DNA of 34,038 nucleotides from an uncultured Ruminococcus sp. GTDB lineage: Bacteria; Bacillota; Clostridia; Oscillospirales; Acutalibacteraceae. The position numbers and the translations under genes were made by a program. Shown piece after piece: positions 25,728 through 31,644 of this stretch; positions within the stretch are counted from its first letter, which is position 1; the number at the start of each line of letters is the position of its first letter. Where the stretch lies: contig CAKSNZ010000022.1 in assembly GCA_934476515.1 (NCBI GenBank), forward strand, positions 1 through 34,038, written 5' to 3'. The notes beneath the pieces are model-generated. The model saw only the letters and a program-made list of their open reading frames with translations. It was not told the origin of the DNA and ran no database searches.

Positions 25728-26906
25728 TTATTCTCCTTTGTTTGTAATATTCTTAAAATCTTCTACTGCGTTTGCAGTTGAGTTTATAGCCGGTCTTTTA
25801 TCGTCACTATGTACTAAAGTAGGACTGCCCTGTGGCTTTACAACATAGTCACCTAAAATCTCCTTAAAACCTTTTTTGCCTAGGAATTTTTCCATATTAG
25901 TTATGGACTTTATTGACTTACTGAAAATGTCACTTTCTTGGTATCCTAGGCTCATTAGGTGGTTACCTATTTCTTCATCAGACTTTGCGTATTTACGGTT
26001 ACTTCTGCCCTCTACTAATTTAAAACCGGGTATTTCTACACCATGGTTAAGTGCTTGATCTAGTGCATAGTCACTAACTGTCTTTACCCATTTGCTGATT
26101 TTGTCTGCTTGGTCAATAATATCTGCAATTTCTTCTATAGTAAGCTTTGCAGGTCTTTTAAAGTCGTACATTGCAAGTCTTTGTCTTTCTTCGTTATATG
26201 CTCTGCATACTGCTCTAGCCTTGCAAAAACCTGCATCACAATGAGGACCTGCAACACACTCTGTTACATTATCGTTATTGGCTCTCTCTGCCCTTGTCTT
26301 GACTTCTTCGCCCCAAGTCATTAAAGTATCAAAGCTAATAGTTTCTGTGCTGATATTGTCAATTCTAGGCTGATATATAGTCATTCTGATTTGCTTAATA
26401 TCATAGAGAAAGTCAAAGGCACTGACTGCACCAAGTGCATAAAGTCGCATTTGTGAATTGTCCTTAGCTGACACCCTTACACCTGTACCATACTTTAGGT
26501 CAATAATTTCAAGTGTACCGTCACCAATAATAACTGCGTCACCTGTACCAAAGCCTTCAGGAACCCACAAAGAAAAGTCAAGTTGCTTTTCAATGTAGAT
26601 TTGTGCATCAGGTGTTTTGCATTTTGCCTCGTTGAACCTTTCAATTACAAAGTCCTTGTAACTGTCTGTGTAATCGTCCATATCTTCTGTAATTTCAAGG
26701 TTCTTAATAGCATTGTGGTACTTAACTCTGTTGTACTGATTAAGTGCAAGTCTTAGCTTTGCCTCACCTAGAGAATGAGCATTAGTGCCTTCTTCTGCAA
26801 AAGCTGATGTTTTGTCAGGAAACTCTGATTCCATTTGAATTGAAGCGGGACAGTTCAGCCACTTCTTACTGCCTGAGGCTGAAAGCCTTGCGTGTACTTC
26901 CGGCAT
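25728..26906 (-). CDS. DUF2800 nuclease (Cas4/RecB-like with Fe-S cysteines)
   Basis: 392 residues, GGAGGG before ATG 26906. PD-(D/E)xK features: GTGDAVIIGDG (Asp123), IIDLKYG (Asp136, Lys138) and QMRLYALG (Gln152). Four Cys can form an iron-sulfur cluster as in Cas4/AddB: Cys19 and, in the CVAGPHCDAGFCKARAVC run, Cys217/223/228/234. Probably an exonuclease used with DUF2815 in single-strand annealing recombination or replication. The assignment to DUF2800 is confident; the biochemical role is by family inference. Confidence 0.88.
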   Translation of the reverse strand: MPEVHARLSASGSKKWLNCPASIQMESEFPDKTSAFAEEGTNAHSLGEAKLRLALNQYNRVKYHNAIKNLEITEDMDDYTDSYKDFVIERFNEAKCKTPDAQIYIEKQLDFSLWVPEGFGTGDAVIIGDGTLEIIDLKYGTGVRVSAKDNSQMRLYALGAVSAFDFLYDIKQIRMTIYQPRIDNISTETISFDTLMTWGEEVKTRAERANNDNVTECVAGPHCDAGFCKARAVCRAYNEERQRLAMYDFKRPAKLTIEEIADIIDQADKISKWVKTVSDYALDQALNHGVEIPGFKLVEGRSNRKYAKSDEEIGNHLMSLGYQESDIFSKSIKSITNMEKFLGKKGFKEILGDYVVKPQGSPTLVHSDDKRPAINSTANAVEDFKNITNKGE

Positions 26907-26908
26907 TT

Positions 26909-27334
26909 TTATCCCTCCAATACTTTCATAACTGCGTTGTAGTCATCTTCTTTAAGTTCTGTGACCTTATGTGCATTAAACTGTGATAAAATCTCCTTAG
27001 CCTTGTCCTTGCCTTTAGCCTTTGCAAATGTAGCAAAAGCAGTTCTGATGTCCTCAATCTTGTATTGAGGTTCGTCCTTTTCTGCCTTTGGCTCTTCTTT
27101 TGGCTTGTCCACAACTTTCTGTGGTTCTTCTTTTGGCTCAGGCTTTGGTTTAGCCTTTTGTGGTTCTTCAGCCACCTTCTTAGGTTCTGCCTTAACTGCC
27201 TCAATCGGACCTACTGATAAAGCAAGGTTGTTGATAGATTCAGCAAGATCGTTATTGTCAACAAGTAATGCCTCGGCAAGGTTATTGATAGCTCCTGCTA
27301 GTTCATCAGCTTGTATCTTTACTGTAATTTCCAT
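26909..27334 (-). CDS. Early protein with Lys/Glu/Pro-rich hinge, unknown function
   Basis: 141 residues, AAAGGAG upstream of ATG 27334. An N-terminal helix (MEITVKIQADELAGAINNLAEAL) is joined by a long Pro/Glu/Lys hinge (about 48-92) to a C-terminal helical domain (YKIEDIRTAFATFAKAKGKDKAKEIL...HKVTELKEDDYNAVM). Proteins with this shape are common just before DUF2800 in Firmicute prophages, sometimes mislabelled as an rRNA biogenesis protein. The C-terminal domain may bind a replication partner; no enzyme motif is seen. Confidence 0.72.
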   Translation of the reverse strand: MEITVKIQADELAGAINNLAEALLVDNNDLAESINNLALSVGPIEAVKAEPKKVAEEPQKAKPKPEPKEEPQKVVDKPKEEPKAEKDEPQYKIEDIRTAFATFAKAKGKDKAKEILSQFNAHKVTELKEDDYNAVMKVLEG

Positions 27335-27363
27335 TACTTTTACTCTCCTTTGTAATAAAGTTC

Positions 27364-27392
27364 TTGACTTTTTAATTTCAGTATTTTAAAAT
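27364..27392 (+). promoter_or_regulatory. Promoter of candidate small RNA A
   Basis: TTGACT (27364-27369), 17-bp spacer, TAAAAT (27387-27392) on the + strand, against the direction of the surrounding early genes. The same two hexamers and spacing occur before the OB-fold moron gene. Confidence 0.5.
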
Positions 27393-27398
27393 GAAATT

Positions 27399-27480
27399 GA
27401 TTGATTTGGTTTGGTTTCATTCATATGGAACACCTTTCTAGTCACTAAGAAACTGCAATTTCTTAGTGACTTTTTCTTTT
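27399..27480 (+). ncRNA. Candidate small RNA A, opposite the early operon
   Basis: A short unit of about 82 nt runs from the consensus-like promoter at 27364-27392 to an intrinsic terminator: 12-bp stem GTCACTAAGAAA / TTTCTTAGTGAC (27441-27470) followed by TTTTTCTTTT. It contains no ORF with an SD. It lies in the 183-nt gap between the 26909 and 27518 genes, so it is antisense to the early mRNA there. It includes AACACCTTTC, complementary to an AAAGGTG SD of a 12-codon ORF on the other strand. Expressed in the lysogenic direction, it could dampen early transcripts. Transcription is inferred. Confidence 0.45.
27441..27480 (+). terminator. Intrinsic terminator of small RNA A
   Basis: A perfect 12-bp stem with a CTGCAA loop is followed by five T, C and four T on the + strand. 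On the - strand the hairpin is not followed by a T-run, so it is not a terminator of the early operon. Confidence 0.7.
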
Positions 27481-27517
27481 GTTTTTTGCATAAATCAACA
27501 ATATTTCACCTCTCCTT

Positions 27518-27874
27518 TTACTCTAAAGGTGTGTTCCAGCACTCTTCGCACCTTTTTGAACTTGGGTTAAATAATTCATTACAATTATTGACCTTTCCCA
27601 ACTTAGCAAGACAAATATGTGGAATACCATTTTCCCCCTTTGTGGCTTGTGGATAACGGCTATTAAAGACAGATAATAATGTTTGTTCTGGGTGTTTGTT
27701 GCACCATTCTCTCACCGTCCTTATACATCCCCGTGGGTCAATTCTTCTGTGATTTTCATATGCACATTTGCTTTCTTCAAAAAAACGGCATCCGGTACAA
27801 TTTTCTTTTTGTAAGCTGTTGCACATTCGATTAAACCCGTGCAAATATTCAAATGTTACATTATAGTCAATCAT
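27518..27874 (-). CDS. Cys-rich early protein, 118 aa
   Basis: ATG 27874 overlaps the upstream stop as ATGA, with GAGGGTG upstream. About ten Cys, several in zinc-type spacing (CTGCRFF, CAYENHRRIDPRGC, and the C-terminal CNELFNPSSKRCEEC). The likely fold is two small zinc sites around a helical core. Similar Cys-rich small proteins occur in Firmicute phage early operons without a known function. No catalytic motif seen. Confidence 0.65.
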   Translation of the reverse strand: MIDYNVTFEYLHGFNRMCNSLQKENCTGCRFFEESKCAYENHRRIDPRGCIRTVREWCNKHPEQTLLSVFNSRYPQATKGENGIPHICLAKLGKVNNCNELFNPSSKRCEECWNTPLE

Positions 27875-28176
27875 ACTTCTTCACCCTCAACAATGTGTTC
27901 AATTTCTTCTATCTTTCTACCTGTTGCCTCTTCAAAACACCTAGTTTGGAAATCATCCTTAGTTAAACACAAGTTTTCCCTACTGTATGCCACCTTAAAA
28001 TCGTCCATAATATAAGACAAAATGCGAGGCAAAACATAGACCATACCAAAGTAGAGAAACGGAAGAAGTAAGAAACCACCATACTTTGACATTAGATTGA
28101 TATGTAGCACTAAGGAAACAATGATTGTAACCACTATTGATACTGCAAGTCCTATTGCTTTAATCTTTTCTTTCAT
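27871..28176 (-). CDS. Small membrane protein, two TM
   Basis: 101 residues from ATG 28176 (GGAG 7 nt upstream); the GTG at 28182 is too close to the SD. Membrane helices at about 5-26 and 34-56, then a charged C-terminal half (FKVAYSRENLCLTKDDFQ...EEIEHIVEGEEV). No family recognised. Coupled to the next gene by ATGA and overlapping the previous one by about 17 nt, in a run of three small early genes. Confidence 0.6.
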   Translation of the reverse strand: MKEKIKAIGLAVSIVVTIIVSLVLHINLMSKYGGFLLLPFLYFGMVYVLPRILSYIMDDFKVAYSRENLCLTKDDFQTRCFEEATGRKIEEIEHIVEGEEV

Positions 28177-28387
28177 CTTCACTCTCCAACTTTCTCAAAA
28201 GTCTTGCTATCTGATTTTGGTTTTCCCTAATCATTTCTAGCAAGTGCCTTTGTTCGTTCATCACTTCATTCCAGCTATTCTGTAGCCACTTGGTATTATC
28301 TGTGTGTGCCTTGTTCAGACATCCAATTACACCTATAACTAGAAGTACAAATGCTAGAATGATAACTGCAATAATGAAACTTCCCAC
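28160..28387 (-). CDS. Small membrane protein with coiled-coil tail
   Basis: 75 residues if started at GTG 28387, which has AAAGGA 10 nt upstream. The GTG at 28396 sits on the SD. One membrane helix (about 2-24, very hydrophobic) is followed by a heptad-like helical tail (NEVMNEQRHLLEMIRENQNQIARLL). The shape (N-terminal anchor, cytoplasmic coiled coil) recalls small phage membrane effectors, but no family is recognised. Confidence 0.55.
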   Translation of the reverse strand: MGSFIIAVIILAFVLLVIGVIGCLNKAHTDNTKWLQNSWNEVMNEQRHLLEMIRENQNQIARLLRKLESEDERKD

Positions 28388-28410
28388 TTTTTTCACTTCC
28401 TTTCTTTTGC

Positions 28411-28614
28411 CTAATTCAGTAGTGCTGAATTAGGATGGTTATTCACATAGTCAGTCATACCATGACTTATTCTTGAACATATGCAATTAATATAGCGTTG
28501 TTCTTGTTCCTTGGTTAGATGGTTGGTCTTGTTGCCGTTGTGGTCCTTTTCTGCCCACAACACTTGCTTACCACCATCATTAACCCATACCCTGTACGCT
28601 AACTCTTTTGCCAT
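28411..28614 (-). CDS. Hypothetical early protein, 67 aa
   Basis: ATG 28614 (MAKELAYRVWVNDGGKQVLW) with GAGGTG 5 nt upstream; that SD lies over the stop of the upstream 56-codon gene, so the two are coupled. An N-terminal beta pair followed by a helix with two Cys (YINCICSRI). No family known to me. Confidence 0.55.
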   Translation of the reverse strand: MAKELAYRVWVNDGGKQVLWAEKDHNGNKTNHLTKEQEQRYINCICSRISHGMTDYVNNHPNSALLN

Positions 28615-28625
28615 TTCATCACCTC

Positions 28626-28796
28626 TCAAGCTGTGTTAGGCTTTTCAGCCTTTGTTATTGTTGTCTTTACCGGCTTACCGGCAATTCTTGAACAAATCTG
28701 ACTACACACCATTTCAAGGTTTTCCTTGTTTCTCTGTGCCTCTTCCGGTGTTCCGGTAAGTTGTGTTACAGTTACATAACTGTCTGTGTTACTCAT
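28626..28796 (-). CDS. Hypothetical small protein, 56 aa
   Basis: A complete gene from ATG 28796, with a strong SD (TGAGGTGATGAT before ATG), to TGA at 28626. The product (MSNTDSYVTVTQLTGTPEEA..., ending KAEKPNTA) is a helix-rich polar chain with two Cys (CSQIC), Thr-rich at both ends. No family recognised, but coding frame, SD and tight packing between neighbours make it credible. Confidence 0.65.
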   Translation of the reverse strand: MSNTDSYVTVTQLTGTPEEAQRNKENLEMVCSQICSRIAGKPVKTTITKAEKPNTA

Positions 28797-28836
28797 ATCA
28801 TCACCTCACTAAAAGTTATGTTGTTCCTTGTTTGTC

Positions 28837-29037
28837 CTATGCCTCAACAACCTTAACTAGTTCAAGGCTATCTTCAATAAGGGTTCTTACTAGGCTTGAC
28901 ATTTTCTTGCCAGTCTTCTCGCATAGCTCTTCAAGTGTCTTCTGTGTTTCATCAGATACACAAGCAGATACTACATTAGAACCCGGTACTGACTTTCTGT
29001 CAGCAAATAGAACGATTGCACCTTTGTTATCTACCAT
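28837..29037 (-). CDS. Ribbon-helix-helix (CopG/MetJ-like) regulator
   Basis: 66 residues, TAGGTGA before ATG 29037. An N-terminal beta ribbon candidate (NVVSACVSDETQKTLEELCE) and the helix-turn-helix end (KMSSLVRTLIEDSLELV) have the RHH look. It would dimerise and bind palindromic DNA; a perfect 16-bp palindrome lies 24-39 nt upstream. Probably an early regulator of its own operon; the target is inferred. Confidence 0.68.
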   Translation of the reverse strand: MVDNKGAIVLFADRKSVPGSNVVSACVSDETQKTLEELCEKTGKKMSSLVRTLIEDSLELVKVVEA

Positions 29038-29060
29038 TTATTTCACCTACTTTCTGATAA

Positions 29061-29076
29061 GTCCCATATATGGGAC
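29061..29076. promoter_or_regulatory. Perfect 16-bp palindrome upstream of the RHH gene
   Basis: GTCCCATATATGGGAC lies between the HNH and RHH genes. It overlaps the place where a - strand -10 would lie after a TTGATT box, so it could be an operator for the RHH protein. Alternatively it forms an RNA hairpin in the early mRNA. Confidence 0.4.
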
Positions 29077-29101
29077 AGTTGATTTGGTATAATCAAAATA
29101 C

Positions 29102-29335
29102 CTACTTTAGCTTGTTACCTTTCTTTCTGTTTGTGGTTCTTGAAACAACACGAAGATTTCTCTTGCTGTTACTGCCACCCTTTGATAAAGGAACCTTGTG
29201 GTCAACCTCTCTTGGATCGCCCTTTTTCAGCCCCATTTCTTTTCGAGCCTTGTTCCTTTCTGCCCTAGCTTTAATCTGCTTTGGCTTTGAGTGATATTCT
29301 CTATACTCCTTCTTGTAGTCTCTCTTTTTTGTCAT
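29102..29335 (-). CDS. Small HNH endonuclease
   Basis: 77 residues from ATG 29335 (MTKKRDYKKEYREYH); AGAAAGGA lies upstream, while ATG 29356 has none. A basic coiled N-terminus is followed by the HNH core VDHKVPLSKGG then NLRVVSRTTNRKKGN, which gives the Asp-His pair and the Asn/His-type last positions. It lacks the CxxC knuckles of larger phage HNHs. In many cos phages an HNH gene stands beside terS; here it stands at the start of the early operon, so it may be a homing or recombination nuclease. Confidence 0.78.
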   Translation of the reverse strand: MTKKRDYKKEYREYHSKPKQIKARAERNKARKEMGLKKGDPREVDHKVPLSKGGSNSKRNLRVVSRTTNRKKGNKLK

Positions 29336-29361
29336 TTTATTAAGTCCTTTCTGCATTATAT

Positions 29362-29374
29362 TCGCTTAAAGCGT
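29362..29374. promoter_or_regulatory. Operator site 2 (TCGCTTAAAGCGT)
   Basis: One mismatch from the perfect operator ACGCTTAAAGCGT. It lies just after the stop of the HTH gene (29377) and before a TATAAT box upstream of the HNH gene, so the repressor may also control early genes behind the first one. Confidence 0.55.
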
Positions 29375-29376
29375 AA

Positions 29377-29577
29377 TTATGAGCCAAAAAAAATAAAGTC
29401 GATAGGAAAATCGTACAAATCACCTATCTTATGAACCATATCCCAACTAGGTGAGAAAATACCTTTTTCATAATTTGATAATGTATCCCTACTAATATTA
29501 AGTTTTTGAGCAGCCTCTTTCTGAGATAAACCTGCATTTACTCTTGCTGCTTTTAGTGTGATCTTTGGGTAATTCAT
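29377..29577 (-). CDS. XRE-family HTH regulator, Cro-like first early gene
   Basis: 66 residues with a near-perfect SD (AAGGAGGTG). One HTH domain: ARVNAGLSQKEAAQKLNISRDTLSNYEKG (about residues 12-40, key Gln and Ser/Thr contacts visible), and a C-terminus ending in FIFFGS. It is transcribed from the strong early promoter that contains an operator in its spacer, divergent from the repressor gene. Size and position match a Cro analogue that represses lysogenic transcription. Confidence 0.82.
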   Translation of the reverse strand: MNYPKITLKAARVNAGLSQKEAAQKLNISRDTLSNYEKGIFSPSWDMVHKIGDLYDFPIDFIFFGS

Positions 29578-29603
29578 TTATTTCACCTCCTTGGTACACA
29601 TTA

Positions 29604-29632
29604 ATGTTATCACGCTTAAAGCGTATTGTCAA
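29604..29632 (-). promoter_or_regulatory. Early promoter with repressor operator in the spacer
   Basis: On the - strand TTGACA (29632-29627), 17-bp spacer, TAACAT (29609-29604). The spacer contains the perfect 13-bp operator ACGCTTAAAGCGT (29612-29624). Repressor bound here would block RNA polymerase directly. It drives the whole - strand early operon beginning with the Cro-like gene. Confidence 0.85.
29612..29624. promoter_or_regulatory. Operator site 1 (ACGCTTAAAGCGT)
   Basis: A perfect inverted repeat about a central A, located in the spacer of the early promoter. It is the best copy of three related sites in 29362-29685, so it is probably the main repressor site. Confidence 0.75.
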
Positions 29633-29661
29633 GTATAAAGTGGAATTTTTTAAATTTTTTC

Positions 29662-29690
29662 TTGAATTTTTTACGCTTTTAGTGTATAAT
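29662..29690 (+). promoter_or_regulatory. Repressor promoter with degenerate operator in the spacer
   Basis: TTGAAT (29662-29667), 17-bp spacer, TATAAT (29685-29690) on the + strand, about 30 nt before the repressor start. The spacer contains ACGCTTTTAGTGT (29673-29685), which keeps one half-site of the operator. That suggests weaker binding, i.e. autoregulation or Cro control. Confidence 0.75.
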
Positions 29691-29720
29691 CAGATTAAAG
29701 CAATAAAAGTAGGTGTTTGT

Positions 29721-30104
29721 ATGAAAGATAATGGTGACATTAATAAAAAGATTTTTGTCAAAAATCTAAATTACTATATGACTATCAATAATAAAAAACA
29801 GGCTGACCTTGTTACGGAACTAGGTCTTAAAACTTCTACGGTATCTGATTGGGTTAATGGCAAGAAATATCCAAGAGTAGATAAAATGCAATTATTAGCT
29901 GACTATTTTGGAATTCTTAAATCTGACCTTACTGAAGAACATGATACGTCTAAATTAACAGATGATATAGAACTTCAAGAATACCTAGAGGAATTGAAAA
30001 ATAGAAGTGAAATGAGAATGCTTTTCAGTCTTGCCAAGGGTGCTACAAAAGAAGATGTTGAAAAAGCAGTTAAGATTATAGAGGCGTTAAAAGAGGATGA
30101 TTAA
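29721..30104 (+). CDS. CI-like repressor (XRE HTH, no LexA-type peptidase domain)
   Basis: 127 residues from ATG 29721, with TAGGTG 7 nt upstream. An in-frame extension upstream crosses the promoter and is not real. HTH at about 27-47 (QADLVTELGLKTSTVSDWVNGK) followed by YPRVDKMQLLADYFG, the standard phage-repressor extension. The rest is an acidic helical tail (about 75-127). No S24 peptidase exists, so it cannot cleave itself. Instead an ImmA/IrrE-like peptidase gene follows 3 nt later, as in ImmR/ImmA systems. It should bind the ACGCTTAAAGCGT sites and hold the prophage silent. Confidence 0.88.
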   Translation: MKDNGDINKKIFVKNLNYYMTINNKKQADLVTELGLKTSTVSDWVNGKKYPRVDKMQLLADYFGILKSDLTEEHDTSKLTDDIELQEYLEELKNRSEMRMLFSLAKGATKEDVEKAVKIIEALKEDD

Positions 30105-30107
30105 AAC

Positions 30108-30326
30108 TTGGGTAATATTTACATAAGAGGAATAGCACTACCTTTAAAAATAAAAGGTGTTACTGTTGTTGATAGTGATGGTAACTTTAATGTGTATATA
30201 AATACTGCTTTAAGCAAAGATACACAGTTAAAAGCTACTGAACACGAACTTAATCATATAAAGCTAGACCATTTCTATGACTATGAACCGGTTATATTTA
30301 ATGAGCTAGAGGCAAATGCAATCTAG
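30108..30326 (+). CDS. Short ImmA/IrrE-type metallopeptidase (antirepressor candidate), TTG start
   Basis: 72 residues from TTG 30108, starting NIYIRGIALPLKIKGVTVVD as in phage ImmA-like proteins. It has the zinc motif HELNH (46-50) and later NELEAN (about 65-70) with a possible third Glu ligand. It is shorter than full ImmA proteins (usually 120-170), but phage relatives can be this compact. It lies 3 nt after the repressor gene, so the pair is one operon. The family acts by cleaving the cognate repressor on a DNA-damage or quorum signal; that role is inferred here. Confidence 0.75.
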   Translation: MGNIYIRGIALPLKIKGVTVVDSDGNFNVYINTALSKDTQLKATEHELNHIKLDHFYDYEPVIFNELEANAI

Positions 30327-30341
30327 ATATACAATTATATT

Positions 30342-30381
30342 AAAGAAAAAGCACTACCTTGATGGGAACAAGATAGTGCTT
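30342..30381 (-). terminator. Intrinsic terminator of small RNA B
   Basis: An 8-bp stem (AAGCACTA / TAGTGCTT) extended after one mismatch by CTTG / CAAG (30349-30381), followed on the - strand by TTTTTCTTT. It is not followed by T on the + strand. Confidence 0.75.
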
Positions 30382-30413
30382 ATATGAAAGTAAAGAGTGG
30401 TTATTTCACTTTC
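30342..30413 (-). ncRNA. Candidate small RNA B
   Basis: About 72 nt on the - strand. Transcription would start about 7 nt after the TATAAT of a consensus promoter (30420-30449). The unit shows a 5' GAAAGT...ACTTTC stem and ends in a strong intrinsic terminator (AAGCACTA / TAGTGCTT with inner CTTG / CAAG, then TTTTTCTTT). No start codon with an SD occurs. It lies between the ImmA-like gene and the nuclease gene, with its 5' end towards the nuclease and its 3' end 16 nt short of the ImmA-like stop. This is the best supported of the three small-RNA candidates. Confidence 0.5.
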
Positions 30414-30419
30414 AAAATT

Positions 30420-30449
30420 ATTATAATACATTTTGGCATTAATTGTCAA
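30420..30449 (-). promoter_or_regulatory. Consensus promoter of small RNA B
   Basis: TTGACA (30449-30444) and TATAAT (30425-30420) are both perfect, with an 18-bp spacer on the - strand. The -35 lies 23 nt upstream of the nuclease start, so the two transcription units are divergent and may compete. No convincing + strand promoter is seen; the nuclease could be read from the repressor operon. Confidence 0.7.
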
Positions 30450-30471
30450 TATGAAAGGGGCTAACGATATA

Positions 30472-31554
30472 ATGGACTTTATCGACCAAGTAAAACAATT
30501 TTCTAAGAAAGCTGTTACTATGAAGGACAATTTACAAACAGAAGAGGCAACAAAGATGTCTTTGATTGTACCATTCTTTGCAATGCTGGGTTATGATGTT
30601 TTTAACCCAGAAGAATTTGTACCTGAGTACACAGCTGATGTAGGCATTAAGAAAGGTGAAAAAGTTGACTATGCAATAGTACAAAACGGCGAACCTATTA
30701 TCTTAATTGAGGCAAAATGGTGTGGTGAAAACTTAGATAAACACGGTTCACAGCTATTTAGATACTTTGGTACTACTTCTGCAAAATTTGCAGTATTAAC
30801 AAATGGTCTTGTTTATAGGTTCTTTACTGACCTAGACAACCCTAATATGATGGATGAAAAGCCATTTCTTGAAATTGATGTGCTAAATTTGAAAGAGGCT
30901 AAGGTTGCTGAACTTAAAAAGTTTTGCAAGTCTAACTTTAACCTTGATGAAATCTTTAGCACTGCATCAGATTTAAAGTATTCTAATGAATTTAAGAATG
31001 TTATTGCAGCAGAGTTACAGAACCCAACTGATGAGTTTACAAAGTTGTTTCTTAACAAAACATATTCAGGAAGACAGACACAAAGCGTTGTTGATAAGTT
31101 TAAACCGGTGTTAAAGAAAGCACTTAACAACTACATTAATGAACTTATGAACGACAAAATCAAGGCAGCCCTTAATAATAGTGATGATAGCGAAAAAGTC
31201 GTTGAAACTGATGTGGCAGAACCACAACCCGTTGAAGTTGAAGAAAAGCCTAGTTACGAAGATAGAATTGTTACTACTGATGAAGAACTAGAGGCTTACT
31301 TTATTATAAAGAACCTACTTAAAGATATTGTACCTATGAATGAAATTACTTATCGTGATACCATTTCATACATAAATATTTTATATAAAGATAATGGCAG
31401 AAAGTGGATTTGTCGTCTTGTGCTTACTGACAACAGAAAAACTCTAATTCTTCCACATGAAGATAAAAGCAAAGAAAAGATTGAACTTAGTGACATCTAT
31501 GAATTAGAGAAGTATAAGGATAAGCTTGTAGAAATTCTAAATAGATATATCTGA
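30472..31554 (+). CDS. HSDR_N-type nuclease (PD-(D/E)xK), stand-alone; defence candidate
   Basis: 360 residues from ATG 30472 (MDFIDQVKQFSKKAVTMKDN), with AAAGGGG upstream; longer readings from TTG 30433 lack an SD. The N-terminal domain matches the type I restriction HsdR N-terminal family (HSDR_N_2/COG4748): TEEATKMSLIVPFFAMLGYDVFNP, then KVDYAIV (Asp66), ILIEAKW (Glu80, Lys82) and SQLFRYF (Gln94). The C-terminal about 100 residues form a separate beta-rich domain (SYINILYKDNGRKW). No helicase, methylase or specificity gene is nearby. Its place between the immunity genes and integrase is where prophages keep lysogenic accessory or anti-phage genes. Confidence 0.82.
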   Translation: MDFIDQVKQFSKKAVTMKDNLQTEEATKMSLIVPFFAMLGYDVFNPEEFVPEYTADVGIKKGEKVDYAIVQNGEPIILIEAKWCGENLDKHGSQLFRYFGTTSAKFAVLTNGLVYRFFTDLDNPNMMDEKPFLEIDVLNLKEAKVAELKKFCKSNFNLDEIFSTASDLKYSNEFKNVIAAELQNPTDEFTKLFLNKTYSGRQTQSVVDKFKPVLKKALNNYINELMNDKIKAALNNSDDSEKVVETDVAEPQPVEVEEKPSYEDRIVTTDEELEAYFIIKNLLKDIVPMNEITYRDTISYINILYKDNGRKWICRLVLTDNRKTLILPHEDKSKEKIELSDIYELEKYKDKLVEILNRYI

Positions 31555-31598
31555 GGTTAATATAAAAAAGCAAACCAAAGAATGTTTACAATAGCCAA

Positions 31599-31629
31599 TT
31601 CGTAAATTCACCCTATTTTTACGAATTGG
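31599..31629. repeat. Hairpin after the nuclease gene (CCAATTCGTAAA)
   Basis: A perfect 12-bp inverted repeat, CCAATTCGTAAA / TTTACGAATTGG, 45 nt after the nuclease stop. No T-run follows on either strand, so it is not an intrinsic terminator. It may stabilise the mRNA 3' end or bind a protein. Confidence 0.5.
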
Positions 31630-31638
31630 GTATCAAAC

Positions 31639-31644
31639 TATAAT
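31639..31644 (+). promoter_or_regulatory. Possible + strand promoter (-10 TATAAT) before the integrase leader
   Basis: TATAAT on the + strand about 170 nt upstream of the integrase start. The -35 is poor (TTTACG at 15 bp or TTTTTA at 17 bp). If used, it would give a leader of about 140 nt, fully overlapping small RNA C and ending in the three-way-junction terminator. Confidence 0.3.

Noticed and set aside
29565..29720. In-frame N-terminal extension of the repressor from 29565
   Set aside because: It would cover the divergent promoters and operators; ATG 29721 has a proper SD and the promoter lies about 30 nt upstream.
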